Below, piece after piece: positions 25,276-34,325 of a stretch of DNA of 64,000 nucleotides. The first letter of the stretch is position 1. The number at the start of each line of letters is the position of its first letter. A program made the position numbers and the translations under genes. This DNA is from an uncultured Candidatus Melainabacteria bacterium. Its GTDB lineage: Bacteria > Cyanobacteriota > Vampirovibrionia > Gastranaerophilales > Gastranaerophilaceae. The notes beneath the pieces were generated by a model. The model was not told the origin of the DNA and searched no databases. It was given only the letters and a program-made list of their open reading frames with translations. The stretch is from assembly GCA_934718135.1 (NCBI GenBank), contig CAKUZW010000002.1, forward strand, positions 1 to 64,000, in the 5' to 3' direction.

Positions 25276-26358
25276 ATGGAACAAGGATTAAATTCGTTAC
25301 AAAACTATAATATACATGTCATTACGAGGAAAAATATTGAACAAGAAATGCAAAAGTCTACACAACGTGACGTAGTAATCCCAAACAAATTAGGCAATGG
25401 TGAAACTTGTCAGGGATTGCGACACTGGAGACTACTATCCAATTTGAAAAATAATTTCTCAAAACCCGTTCGCAATGACATGATTAATAAAAACGTAAAG
25501 ACTTTATTTCCTTATTTCCCTATTTCCTTGTCCCTTAAAAAGTTAAGGAGATTCCGAATCAAGTCCGGAATGACATTTATAAAACAACCCGCCTTCACCC
25601 TAGCCGAAGGTGCTACGCACGTAGATTTGCTACCAACAAAGGTGAAATTTGCTTTTACATTGGCGGAGGTATTAATCACCCTTGGCATAATCGGCATTGT
25701 TGCGGCGATGACGATACCGACATTAATCTCAAACTACCAAAAGAAGCAAACTGTCACCAAACTTCAGAAAGCGATTTCTGTATTAAATCAGGCATATAAA
25801 TTATCTTTTGATGATGTTGGGGAACCTGAAGATGCATTTAGTATGGGCTCTGATGAATATTTTAAACAATACTGGAGCCCATATTTAAAAGTATCAACAA
25901 TTTGTACAATGGATTCAAATTATTGTGGATATAACAATAATCAACCTTTTGTATCTTTAGACGGAACAAATGCTAACGTTGGATTATTTGTTCCTAATGC
26001 GTCAAGAATTTCATTTTTAACTCCTGATGGATTCCTGTATATTATATACACAGGAAATTACGCTACTCAACCAGATGGAACTAGAAAGTGGCAGTCATTT
26101 CCTCGTGTGTTAGTTGACATAAATGGACCGACAGGACCCAATAGGCAAGGTCGAGATGTTTTTTGGTTGTTAAGAACCCAAAATAATGGAGGAGGAATTC
26201 AACCTGTAGGATATAACGAAAGACTGGGAATTGTTCAAACGGATTGTAGTTATGATGCTTCAGGTTCTGGAGCCGGCAGTTATTGTGCGGATTATATAAG
26301 ACGTTCAGGTTGGAGTATAAATAAAGATTACCCTTGGGAAATGAAAAGGAATAAATAG
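25276..26358 (+). CDS. prepilin-type protein D with repeat-derived leader
   Basis: From the ATG after GGAAGCAAGGAA the frame gives 360 aa, but residues 14-105 are translated from a 278-bp dispersed repeat. The usual AFTLAE follows, then a 20-codon insert that repeats it: AFTLAEGATHVDLLPTKVKF before AFTLAEVLITLGIIGIVAAMTIPTLI. A second ATG inside the repeat (25570, MTFIKQPAFTLAE) would give a normal short leader and may be the real start, although only CCGGA lies upstream. The globular domain has a CTMDSNYCGY cysteine cluster, the loop VDINGPTGPNRQGRDVF and SYCADYIRRSGW near the end. It is close to prepilins E and F in sequence. Confidence 0.82.
   Translation: MEQGLNSLQNYNIHVITRKNIEQEMQKSTQRDVVIPNKLGNGETCQGLRHWRLLSNLKNNFSKPVRNDMINKNVKTLFPYFPISLSLKKLRRFRIKSGMTFIKQPAFTLAEGATHVDLLPTKVKFAFTLAEVLITLGIIGIVAAMTIPTLISNYQKKQTVTKLQKAISVLNQAYKLSFDDVGEPEDAFSMGSDEYFKQYWSPYLKVSTICTMDSNYCGYNNNQPFVSLDGTNANVGLFVPNASRISFLTPDGFLYIIYTGNYATQPDGTRKWQSFPRVLVDINGPTGPNRQGRDVFWLLRTQNNGGGIQPVGYNERLGIVQTDCSYDASGSGAGSYCADYIRRSGWSINKDYPWEMKRNK
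25315..25592 (+). repeat. 278-bp dispersed repeat inside the prepilin D leader
   Basis: It starts CATGTCATTACGAGGAAAAA and ends TTTATAAAACAACCCGCC. The segment at 61486-61763 (minus strand) has the same length and is nearly identical, especially in the last ~170 bp. Both are open in the prepilin frame. A related copy at 26493-26712 diverges after GTCAGGGATTG. Confidence 0.9.
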
Positions 26359-26396
26359 GCTAAGCATAAAGAATAAGGAAAGTAGGAATATGTCTT

Positions 26397-26712
26397 TTAT
26401 GTCATCCTGAGGGCACGCTAGCAGAGGATGTAAGGCGTGAGCCGTATCCGTTTAATGCGAGCGTGAAGAACCCGAAGGATATACAAACACAACATGTCAT
26501 TACGAGGAAAAATATTGAACAAAAAATGCAAAAGTCTACACAGAGTGACGTAGTAATCCCTAACGAATTAGGTAATGGTGAAACTTGTCAGGGATTGTTA
26601 CGTCGCTTCGTATACAAAAATACAAATAATAACGAAATTTCTCCTCACAATGACATGATTATAAAAACGTAACGAACTTATTCCCTTATTTCCATATTCC
26701 CTTTTCCCTTAT
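26397..26712. repeat. mosaic of dispersed repeats downstream of prepilin D
   Basis: The stretch begins GTCATCCTGAGGGCACGC. It includes the AGGATGTAAGGCGTGAGCCG unit (26424-26463) seen in tandem at 15178-15396. From 26493 it continues as a third copy of the GTCATTACGAGGAAAAATAT repeat. Open frames across it are repeat sequence without a ribosome-binding site, so no gene is called. Confidence 0.8.
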
Positions 26713-26753
26713 AAAAAAGAAAAGGCATTACAAAACGCAATACCTTTTCTTTT
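26712..26753. terminator. bidirectional terminator
   Basis: AAAAGAAAAGGCATT pairs imperfectly with AATACCTTTTCTTTT around an 8-10 nt loop. It lies before the winged-helix gene's stop codon on the opposite strand. Confidence 0.75.
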
Positions 26754-26778
26754 GTTATAAATAAATTTGTAAATCTGA

Positions 26779-27000
26779 TTATCTCAAGCTAACTTTTACT
26801 GCTGGTCCTTTTTGTTCGATTTCAACTTTGTTTTCTCTAGCTAACCAACCAAGACCTAAGTCTGCAAAGTTTCCTTTAAGATCTAATTCTTTTTTCATTT
26901 TAGCAAAAGAAGTTGTTCCGTTTTGGTGTAAGTAGTTGTAAATTTCTCCTGCTGAAAATCCGATTTGTTCTTCTAATGATAATGATGCTCTTTTAGCCAT
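26779..27000 (-). CDS. winged-helix DNA-binding protein, DUF2582 type
   Basis: The 73-aa protein MAKRASLSLEEQIGFSAGEIYNYLHQNG...FADLGLGWLARENKVEIEQKG matches the small winged-helix family of unknown targets (DUF2582). A GGAGG 7 nt before this ATG sets the start; an in-frame ATG five codons earlier overlaps the Shine-Dalgarno. It stands as a single gene. Confidence 0.8.
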   Translation of the reverse strand: MAKRASLSLEEQIGFSAGEIYNYLHQNGTTSFAKMKKELDLKGNFADLGLGWLARENKVEIEQKGPAVKVSLR

Positions 27001-27133
27001 TTTGTTTTCCTCCATTTGATAAGTTGTTCAATATACACTTTTTCGTTCGACATACAAATGATATTGCATTTTCGTCTATTTAACAATCATTTTAATAGAG
27101 GTTATTTTATGATAAAATACTCTAGGAGGAGTA

Positions 27134-30100
27134 TTGATTTTGCTAATAGAGGGAAGCTTGGCTACTAATAAAACAGATTTACTGATTGACAAGTATTGCG
27201 GACTTGTCAATTCAGGGGTTCCAACTTCTTCAATATTGGTATTGGTTCAAAATTCGACATTAAAAAATTCGTTTGAAGAAAAAGTTTTTCAAAAATTGAC
27301 AATTGATTGTGTCGAAAAATTAAAAATACATTCATTTTTTTCTCTTGTATATAATACAATTTCTGACAACTGGGCTTTTTTAGAAGATAGAAACATCTTT
27401 GATAATCCGGTAATTTTACCAAACCTTGCAGGGCTGGAAGTTTCGCAATTTATTTTAAAAGACATATTAAAAGAAGTAAAATTCAAAGGCTACAACTCTC
27501 GAATGTCACTACTGCAACAAATTTTCAGAAGATATTCTTTAATTGTTCAAAACAATTTAACCCAACAAGAAGTAGAAGAAAGAGCTGAAATTCTAAAAGA
27601 AGGGTTTTCTGATGAGGCATCACTTGCAATAAAAAAACTTTTGCGAAAAACATTGGAACTTCGAGATTTTGACTACTTACGCCAGTGTTTAATGTTCAAT
27701 TTTGTGTATAAAAATACTGCCTATTTTGACAACATAAAGTACCTATTTGTAGATGATGGAGATGAATGCACCCCAATTTGTATTGATTTTATTGAATATT
27801 TATCAAAACAATTGGAAGATGTTTTCATTGCTATTGACCCGTTAGGCTCTTCTCGTTGCGGGTATTTGAGTGCAGACAAAAACAATTTGGAAAAATTCAA
27901 ACAAATATTTCCACAAACAAAAACTTTAACACTTTCTGAAAAATCTAAAATGTTTTCAGATGCAGAAAATCTATATAAAAATATAGAAAAATCGGAACTG
28001 AATATTTTAAACAATTTTTCTTTCAATTCTTTTTCAAAACGTTCTGAGATGGTTGAAAATGCGGTAAATAAAGTTAAAGAACTTCTTGATAAAAAAGTTA
28101 TGCCAAAAGATATCTCAATAATTTCTCCGGTTATTGATGATATGTTAAAATTCTCTCTCAGGGAAAGTTTTAAATCTGATATCAATTTCGTATATCTATC
28201 GGGGAGTGAAAAACTTATTCAAAACAGGCTTGTACTTGCGGCAATTACAATCTTAAAAATAAACACTCCATTAAAAAATACACTATCAGAATTTGATATA
28301 AGAGTAATTTTGTCAGAATTTTTACGTATTCCGCTAAAATATTGTTCTGAGATTTTAGAAACATTTAATAATCAAAATATATTAAAACCCTACGAATTTG
28401 ACGATGGGGATTATACTAAAAAATATTCTGAATTCTTGGAGTTGCTAAGTGATTTAGCAAATTCAAATAAAAAAATATCTGAGCAAGTAATTGAAATTTA
28501 TAACCGATTATTTTCATTCCCAATTTTAGACAAAAATGAAATCAACAAATTTAACTTTTTTATCAAACAAATAAGAGATTTTGAAAATATTTTCGGTTCA
28601 AATTTTAAAAATCGACTGGTCGATATTATTTTGCAAATTGAAAATTCAATTATTGCAGAAAACCCTTATTCCATTTTGGAAATAGATCGAAAAGATTTAG
28701 TTATCTCAACACCACAAAAAATTATTGATAACCACATCAAAACAAAGTATCAAATTTGGTTAGATGCTTCAAGTTCTGAGTGGGTAAAATCTGATACCGG
28801 TCCATTATATAATGCATGGGTTTTCCAAAAAGATTGGGATAAAAAAACGTATACAATAGATGATAATATCAATCTTTCAAAAAACAAAAATGCAAGAGTT
28901 TTAAGAAAATTAGCTCTTTGTGCGGAAGATAAAATTTACTGCTATTCAAGTTTGTTTGACTCTAACGGAGTAGAAAATTATGGAGCAATAGAAGATTTCA
29001 TTGTTGTAAATTCTGAGGCGGATGAAACAGAAGAAACAACTACAGGGTTCCATATCATTCCTCGTCCGGACCAGCAACCGGTTCTAGAATATAAAACTAG
29101 TTATATGGGGATTTCAGCCGTTCCGGGGGCGGGGAAAACAACTATTTTACTTGCATTAATTATTAAACTTTTAGAAAGAGGAATAAACCCTGAGAGAATT
29201 TTTGTTTTGACATATATGGATTCTGCTGCCAGAAATTTTCGAGAAAGAATTAAGAATGTTCAAAAAAGTTCATCAAGACTCCCAAATATTAGTACAATTC
29301 ATGGCCTTGCACTAAGAATTTTGAAAGAAAACGGGAATTATGAAAAACTCGGACTTTCTTCTGATTTTGAAATTTGTGATGATGCTCAAAGAAGCCGAAT
29401 TCTTAGAGAAATTGCTTCCAGAATGAGAATTGAAACCAAAACCGCCGAAGAATTTGATAGAGCTGTTTCAATTTTCAAAATTGCACAAGGTAATTTCAAC
29501 AAAACTCCAACAGATGAAAAGCTCAAAAAATTCAAAACTTTTTTCACTTTGTATAAAGAAAATTTAAAAGAATATAATTTGATAGACTATGATGATATGC
29601 TAACAGGCTCCGTTCAAATTCTTAAAGAAAATCCTGATATTTTGGCTCATTATCAAGAAATTTGTGAATATATTATTGAAGATGAAGCCCAAGATTCATC
29701 CTTAATTCAGCAAGAATTAATTTCATTATTATCAGGAAAGCATAAAAATATAATCCGTTGTGGAGATGTAAACCAATCAATAACTTCAACTTTTTCAAAT
29801 GCAGATGTAGAAGGTTTCAGAAACTTCATAACAAAAAATTATAATGTCAGCATGGATTGTTCACAAAGATGCAGCAAAGATGTTTATGAATGTGCAAATA
29901 AACTTGTAACATTATCTTTAGCAAACAAAGATAGTGAAAACTCATTTTTCAAAATGTTTATGCACCCTGTAGAAGGCAAAAATCCAAAAGCCCATAATGG
30001 AGTCCAATCTCTAATTTTTGAATCTACTGTTGAAGAAAAAAATTATATTTTAAAAATTATAAAAAATACCTTATCAAAACATCCTGATTACACTGTAGGA

Positions 30101-31024
30101 ATTTTATTAAGATACAACTATCAAGTTGCATCTTGGCAAGATTTGATTGAAAATAGCGGACTTAAAGCAATTACAAGAAATCAATGTTTAGAACAAAAAT
30201 CTATTTTTAAAGCAATTTTTGCAATTATGAAAATTATCCTCAACCCGTTTGACAATGACAATTTGGGATATAATTACAATATTTTGGCAGATTTAGGTTT
30301 ATATAAAAGAGGATTGGGCGAGGAAATAAAAAAATATGAAAACCCGTTTATACAAATAGATGCAGATAATATTAATAATCAATCTTTGGAACAATTTTAT
30401 TGGGATGTAAATTATTGGACATCATTAAGTTACCTGCAACCAAACGAACTCGCAGTAAAAGTTGCAATGAGTATGAATTTATTTAAAAGTGAAATTGAAA
30501 AATCCAATATTTATTTAATTTCAACTCTTATAAAACGAATTTGTATCAAAAACAGCTCCTTAGAATACGCGGTTACAAGATTGTCTGAACTATCCAAAAA
30601 GCCGAACCTAAGCGGATTTAAATTTTTCTCAGAAGAAGATGACGATGACAAAAAATCGCTACAGGGAAAAGTCCAAATAATGACAATGCATAAATCTAAA
30701 GGGGACGAATTTAACCTTGTATTTATTCCGGAAATGAGCGAAAAATCTTTTCCTCTAACAATAAGTTCAATAAATTTGAAATCAGCAGATTTCATTGAAC
30801 AGATTAAAGCTCTAAACCCACAATACAAAAAGAAGTCCGAATATGAATTAAAACAAGAAATTTTAGATGAAAATTTAAGACTTTTATACGTTGCAATAAC
30901 AAGAGCAAAAAATAATTTATTCATAACAACTTCAACCAAAACAAAAACAAGATTTGGTCGAGAACAAAAAAATGAACCAAGCGTAATTTTTTCAGACTTA
31001 TTGGAGGTGAATAGTGATAAATAA
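27134..31024 (+). CDS. double SF1 (UvrD/AddA-like) helicase with an inactive N-terminal copy
   Basis: The 1296-aa protein has a complete UvrD-type motor in its second half: Walker A AVPGAGKTT (about 664-671), STIHGLALRIL, motif II IIEDEAQDSS, CGDVNQSIT, motif V MTMHKSKGDEFNLVF and motif VI LLYVAITRAKNN. The first half follows the same order of motifs but is degenerate: EGSLATNKTD in place of Walker A, KIHSFFSLVYN, and LFVDDGDECTP in place of DExQ. This resembles the AddB helicase-like half of AddAB, fused before the active motor. A TTG at 27134 or at 27140 after AGGAGGA starts translation. It overlaps the next gene, a PD-(D/E)XK nuclease, by 11 bp. Confidence 0.85.
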   Translation: MILLIEGSLATNKTDLLIDKYCGLVNSGVPTSSILVLVQNSTLKNSFEEKVFQKLTIDCVEKLKIHSFFSLVYNTISDNWAFLEDRNIFDNPVILPNLAGLEVSQFILKDILKEVKFKGYNSRMSLLQQIFRRYSLIVQNNLTQQEVEERAEILKEGFSDEASLAIKKLLRKTLELRDFDYLRQCLMFNFVYKNTAYFDNIKYLFVDDGDECTPICIDFIEYLSKQLEDVFIAIDPLGSSRCGYLSADKNNLEKFKQIFPQTKTLTLSEKSKMFSDAENLYKNIEKSELNILNNFSFNSFSKRSEMVENAVNKVKELLDKKVMPKDISIISPVIDDMLKFSLRESFKSDINFVYLSGSEKLIQNRLVLAAITILKINTPLKNTLSEFDIRVILSEFLRIPLKYCSEILETFNNQNILKPYEFDDGDYTKKYSEFLELLSDLANSNKKISEQVIEIYNRLFSFPILDKNEINKFNFFIKQIRDFENIFGSNFKNRLVDIILQIENSIIAENPYSILEIDRKDLVISTPQKIIDNHIKTKYQIWLDASSSEWVKSDTGPLYNAWVFQKDWDKKTYTIDDNINLSKNKNARVLRKLALCAEDKIYCYSSLFDSNGVENYGAIEDFIVVNSEADETEETTTGFHIIPRPDQQPVLEYKTSYMGISAVPGAGKTTILLALIIKLLERGINPERIFVLTYMDSAARNFRERIKNVQKSSSRLPNISTIHGLALRILKENGNYEKLGLSSDFEICDDAQRSRILREIASRMRIETKTAEEFDRAVSIFKIAQGNFNKTPTDEKLKKFKTFFTLYKENLKEYNLIDYDDMLTGSVQILKENPDILAHYQEICEYIIEDEAQDSSLIQQELISLLSGKHKNIIRCGDVNQSITSTFSNADVEGFRNFITKNYNVSMDCSQRCSKDVYECANKLVTLSLANKDSENSFFKMFMHPVEGKNPKAHNGVQSLIFESTVEEKNYILKIIKNTLSKHPDYTVGILLRYNYQVASWQDLIENSGLKAITRNQCLEQKSIFKAIFAIMKIILNPFDNDNLGYNYNILADLGLYKRGLGEEIKKYENPFIQIDADNINNQSLEQFYWDVNYWTSLSYLQPNELAVKVAMSMNLFKSEIEKSNIYLISTLIKRICIKNSSLEYAVTRLSELSKKPNLSGFKFFSEEDDDDKKSLQGKVQIMTMHKSKGDEFNLVFIPEMSEKSFPLTISSINLKSADFIEQIKALNPQYKKKSEYELKQEILDENLRLLYVAITRAKNNLFITTSTKTKTRFGREQKNEPSVIFSDLLEVNSDK

Positions 31025-31649
31025 TTTTTCACCAAATATGCTAAAGACATACGAAAATTGTCCTAAAAAATACTATTTCCGCTATGTTCAAAACATAAAT
31101 GTTCCACTATCTGTTTTACCTTTTGAGAAAGGGAAAAAAATCCACGCCCTTGCAAATTATTACTTGCAAAAAGTAAATATCTCAAGGATAGAAACAGCTC
31201 TAACTCAAGAAGAAAAACAAGTATGGAGTTTATTACTCAATAATCCGTTTTACCGCAAAGATTGCCTAAAATCAGAATTCCCGATAATGTCAAAAATCGG
31301 CGGCTTTTGGATTGGAGGAAGAATAGACGCTATTGTTCACGACTACGAACAATATTATATTTTAGACTACAAAACAGGTTCAACCCCGAAAAATCCTGAA
31401 TTTGACTTTCAAACAATGATTTATTTGCTTTGTGTTGACAAATTTTTGAAAACGTACGACTCATTGTCTTTTGTTTACATAAATCTTAAAGACAAAAATA
31501 ATTACGTAATCAATTTTAACGAAAAAATAAAATCCCAATATAAACAAAAAATCTTGCAAATATGTTCAACTATAGCAGAGGACTCTTTTTATCAACCTAG
31601 TTTAAAAAACTGTCAGCACTGCGAGTATTCAAAAATCTGTAACCCATAA
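31014..31649 (+). CDS. PD-(D/E)XK (RecB/AddB-like) nuclease with likely Fe-S cluster
   Basis: The 211-aa protein starts at GTG after GGAGG, overlapping the helicase gene. It has the nuclease motifs KKIHALANYYL (His), GGRIDAIV (Asp), ILDYKTG (D-x-K) and QTMIYLL. CysX flanks (YENCPKKYYFRY at residue 15, and CQHCEYSKIC at the end) give four cysteines placed as in AddB/Cas4-type [4Fe-4S] nucleases. Together with the helicase it should process double-strand ends. Here the nuclease is a separate polypeptide rather than a C-terminal domain. Confidence 0.88.
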   Translation: MINNFSPNMLKTYENCPKKYYFRYVQNINVPLSVLPFEKGKKIHALANYYLQKVNISRIETALTQEEKQVWSLLLNNPFYRKDCLKSEFPIMSKIGGFWIGGRIDAIVHDYEQYYILDYKTGSTPKNPEFDFQTMIYLLCVDKFLKTYDSLSFVYINLKDKNNYVINFNEKIKSQYKQKILQICSTIAEDSFYQPSLKNCQHCEYSKICNP

Positions 31650-31660
31650 TAAAAAAATAA

Positions 31661-32578
31661 CTACAAAACTTCCTTAATGGCAGCTATCATACCATTTGGA
31701 GATGCAATATTTTTACCTGCGATATCAAAAGCAGTTCCATGTCCGGGGGAGGTTCTGATTATATCTAAACCAACAGTCATATTAACCGTATTCATGCCTG
31801 CAACGGTTTTAATCGGAATTAAACCTTGATCATGATAATTAGCAATATAGCAATCAAATTCATCTTTTTCATTATTAAAATAATGTTTTGCAGCATCAAC
31901 AAATAATGTATCAGCAGGCAACGGCATGGTGATATTAATACCCTGCTTTTGCAATTCACAAACCGCAGGAATTAGAACATCAATTTCTTCTCTCCCTAAA
32001 ATTCCATCTTCACCTGCGTGAGGATTGAAACCACATAACGCAAACTTAGGATTTTGAATATCGAAATGGTTTTGAAAAGTTTTGACTAAATTTTGAACCT
32101 TCTTTATCACAATTTCTTTTGTCAAATAAATATCCTTAATTGCACAATGCCTTGTCAAAAGTAAAACTCTAAACCCATTTGCAACAAATAACATCTCTGC
32201 AAGTTGACCATTGTGAGACAAATATTTTTGCAAAACTTCTGTCTGCCCATTGAATTTGTGTCCCGCAAGATACATTGCATTTTTGGCAGTAGGAGCTGTA
32301 ACTATTGCTTTTGGTTTAATTTCACAAACTTTTAACAATGATTGAAAAGCAAACTCTCCGGCTTCTCTTGTTATTTGCCCTGGTTTAATATCTTCTTTTC
32401 TGCATGGAATTTCAATTATTTCATAGTCTTTATCAAGTTTGCCATAAAAATTTAAGACATCTGAATTTGAAATTAACACAACCTCATCTTGCGACAAATC
32501 CAACTCTTTTAGAGCTTTTATCGTAATTTCTGCACCAATCCCGTTTGGATCGCCTGTTGTAATTGCAATTTTATTCAT
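31661..32578 (-). CDS. pdxA: PdxA-family 4-phospho-hydroxyacid dehydrogenase
   Basis: The 305-aa protein has the PdxA metal and substrate motifs: AITTGDPNGIGAEI, ALCGFNPHAGEDGILGREE, PLPADTLF, YHDQGLIPIKTVAGMNTVN and RTSPGHGTAFDIAGK. Classical PdxA oxidises 4-phosphohydroxythreonine in pyridoxal phosphate synthesis. The adjacent sugar-acid kinase (3-bp gap) is the partner of PdxA2, which oxidises D-threonate or D-erythronate 4-phosphate. The sequence alone cannot decide between the two roles. It is slightly shorter than typical family members. Confidence 0.88.
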   Translation of the reverse strand: MNKIAITTGDPNGIGAEITIKALKELDLSQDEVVLISNSDVLNFYGKLDKDYEIIEIPCRKEDIKPGQITREAGEFAFQSLLKVCEIKPKAIVTAPTAKNAMYLAGHKFNGQTEVLQKYLSHNGQLAEMLFVANGFRVLLLTRHCAIKDIYLTKEIVIKKVQNLVKTFQNHFDIQNPKFALCGFNPHAGEDGILGREEIDVLIPAVCELQKQGINITMPLPADTLFVDAAKHYFNNEKDEFDCYIANYHDQGLIPIKTVAGMNTVNMTVGLDIIRTSPGHGTAFDIAGKNIASPNGMIAAIKEVL

Positions 32579-32581
32579 AAT

Positions 32582-33901
32582 TTAATCTTCATGCTTTGTA
32601 AAATATTTCAAAATTTCAACAAGAGTGTTCACACCACCCAAATTACCTGATTTTGTAACTATCCACTGGTCAGAATTTACACTCTTACTTAGAGCAATCG
32701 CAGGAAGAACTTCATCAATAAGCTTTAATTGATTTGCATCAATAGAGTTGCAACATTTGTAAGAAGTTTCTCCACCTAAAGTAATCAAAATTGCTTTTTT
32801 CTTTTCCAATACTCTTTTTGTTAAATCTGCCAAAAAATCAGTTATAACATTAGCAAGTCCTGATTTTGTCAAATCAGCTTTAATTGTATCTTCTGAAAAA
32901 CCATCAAAATTTTTGATAAGTTTTGAGGTATGAACAAGAACGATATTGTCACTACCTAAATTTGTAACAACCCGATCTACTAAATCATCTTGAACACCTG
33001 ACAAAACAATATTCATATCCAGTTCTATAACCAAACTGTTTTCTTCAAAATCGTCACTTTGTTCAAACTTGTCAATTTGATTTGCAGTGATATGAGTTGC
33101 ACTACCTGATACAATAAATTTCGGAAGTTTTGGAAGTTTGATTGGTAAAATTTCTTCTTCTTCATTAGGCGGGAACCATTCGTTACTCAAAACCTTAGCA
33201 GCAGCTGCCGTTCCAACAGGTAAAATTTTATAATTTGATTTTTGCATAGCAAGAACAATTTGTTCTAAATCAGTCGTAGAAGCAGAATCCGCAATAATTA
33301 TTTTTTTACCTTTAGAAATTAAGTCATTTAACTTCATCAAAATAGGACCGGCACCATCCAAAATTGTTTTTAATTCAATACTGCCAACCAAATCACTCAA
33401 TTTTTCACCTAATTGTGATTTCAATAGAGTCGGAAGATGAGATTCTGTTATTGGAGAATGAGGATCTCTAGCCATTTCGGTTCTTTCAATAGGAACACCT
33501 TTCAAAAGATGATACCCGCCAACAGTTATTCTTCCCTCTTGCGGAAATGCAGGCATAACAATAGCTGCATCCCAATCAAGAACTTTTAACGCAGATAAAA
33601 CTTCAACCGCAATATTTCCCCTTACTGTAGAATCTATCTTTTTATAGAAAAAATCAGGATTAATTTCGTCAACCAAAAGCTGAGCGGCATCTTTTACTTT
33701 TTCAAAAGCTTCTTCCGGAGTTCCGTTTCTTGACTCAGTTGAAATTGCCCATGCCTGAGCGGGAAAATTCTGTTTTTTTTCAATATGTTTATCTAATAAA
33801 ATATTTGTGTCAGCCCCATTCAATTGGAACTGAAGTGCAGTATCATTTGCACCTGTTAAATCATCTGCAATAATTCCGACAATATTTGAATTAATTATCA
33901 T
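32582..33901 (-). CDS. four-carbon acid sugar kinase family protein (DUF1537)
   Basis: The 439-aa protein begins with IVGIIADDLTGANDTALQF, the N-terminal signature of OtnK/DtnK-type kinases. It has a C-terminal nucleotide-binding part with KKAILITLGGETSYKC and SGNLGGVNTLVEIL. It would phosphorylate a four-carbon sugar acid at O4, feeding the downstream PdxA-type dehydrogenase. The start overlaps the ssb stop by 4 bp, so ssb, kinase and pdxA form one transcription unit. Confidence 0.87.
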   Translation of the reverse strand: MIINSNIVGIIADDLTGANDTALQFQLNGADTNILLDKHIEKKQNFPAQAWAISTESRNGTPEEAFEKVKDAAQLLVDEINPDFFYKKIDSTVRGNIAVEVLSALKVLDWDAAIVMPAFPQEGRITVGGYHLLKGVPIERTEMARDPHSPITESHLPTLLKSQLGEKLSDLVGSIELKTILDGAGPILMKLNDLISKGKKIIIADSASTTDLEQIVLAMQKSNYKILPVGTAAAAKVLSNEWFPPNEEEEILPIKLPKLPKFIVSGSATHITANQIDKFEQSDDFEENSLVIELDMNIVLSGVQDDLVDRVVTNLGSDNIVLVHTSKLIKNFDGFSEDTIKADLTKSGLANVITDFLADLTKRVLEKKKAILITLGGETSYKCCNSIDANQLKLIDEVLPAIALSKSVNSDQWIVTKSGNLGGVNTLVEILKYFTKHED

Positions 33902-34245
33902 AATACAGCTTCTTCTGCGTCTTTCCTTGATCCTAAAAGTCTAATAGTATTAGCTCTAATATAGAAACTTTCTCTTTCATTGTTTGTTGTTTTATCAACC
34001 CAACGATTGTTAGCAATAGCACCGTCAACAACTACTTGTCTGCCTTTTTTTACATATTCTGCAGCAAACTCAGCTTGTTTGTCCCAAACATCAATATTGA
34101 ACCAATCAGTTACTTCTGATTTTGTTTTAGAATCCCATCTGTTAACGGCAACAGAAAATCTTGCTTTTGTTTTTCCTGAATCAAAAGATTTGAAATCTTC
34201 AGAAGCATCTCTTCCCACTCTGCCAACGATTGTTACTGTATTCAT
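33898..34245 (-). CDS. ssb: single-stranded DNA-binding protein
   Basis: The ATG following AGAGGTATAT gives 115 aa, MNTVTIVGRVGRDASEDF..., with the OB-fold core FSVAVNRWDSKTKSEVTDWFNIDVWDKQAEFAAEYVKKGRQVVVDGAI. The acidic C-terminal tail DDxPF of typical SSB is missing; the protein ends KDAEEAVL soon after the OB fold. It is therefore a short SSB, perhaps a second copy in the genome. It overlaps the downstream sugar-acid kinase gene. Confidence 0.9.
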   Translation of the reverse strand: MNTVTIVGRVGRDASEDFKSFDSGKTKARFSVAVNRWDSKTKSEVTDWFNIDVWDKQAEFAAEYVKKGRQVVVDGAIANNRWVDKTTNNERESFYIRANTIRLLGSRKDAEEAVL

Positions 34246-34325
34246 ATATACCTCTTTCAATTTATATCATTATACATTTTTTATCATTATATTACAAACA
34301 TGTGTTTAATCAGTCCAAATGTAAA

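Noticed and set aside
26463..26672. Open frame of 69 codons downstream of prepilin D
   Set aside because: It is a translation of the dispersed GTCATTACGAGGAA repeat with no ribosome-binding site and no pilin sequence after it.
30511..31050. 179-codon open frame antisense to the helicase gene end
   Set aside because: It is a shadow of the helicase frame; it has no start signal and a composition typical of antisense reading.
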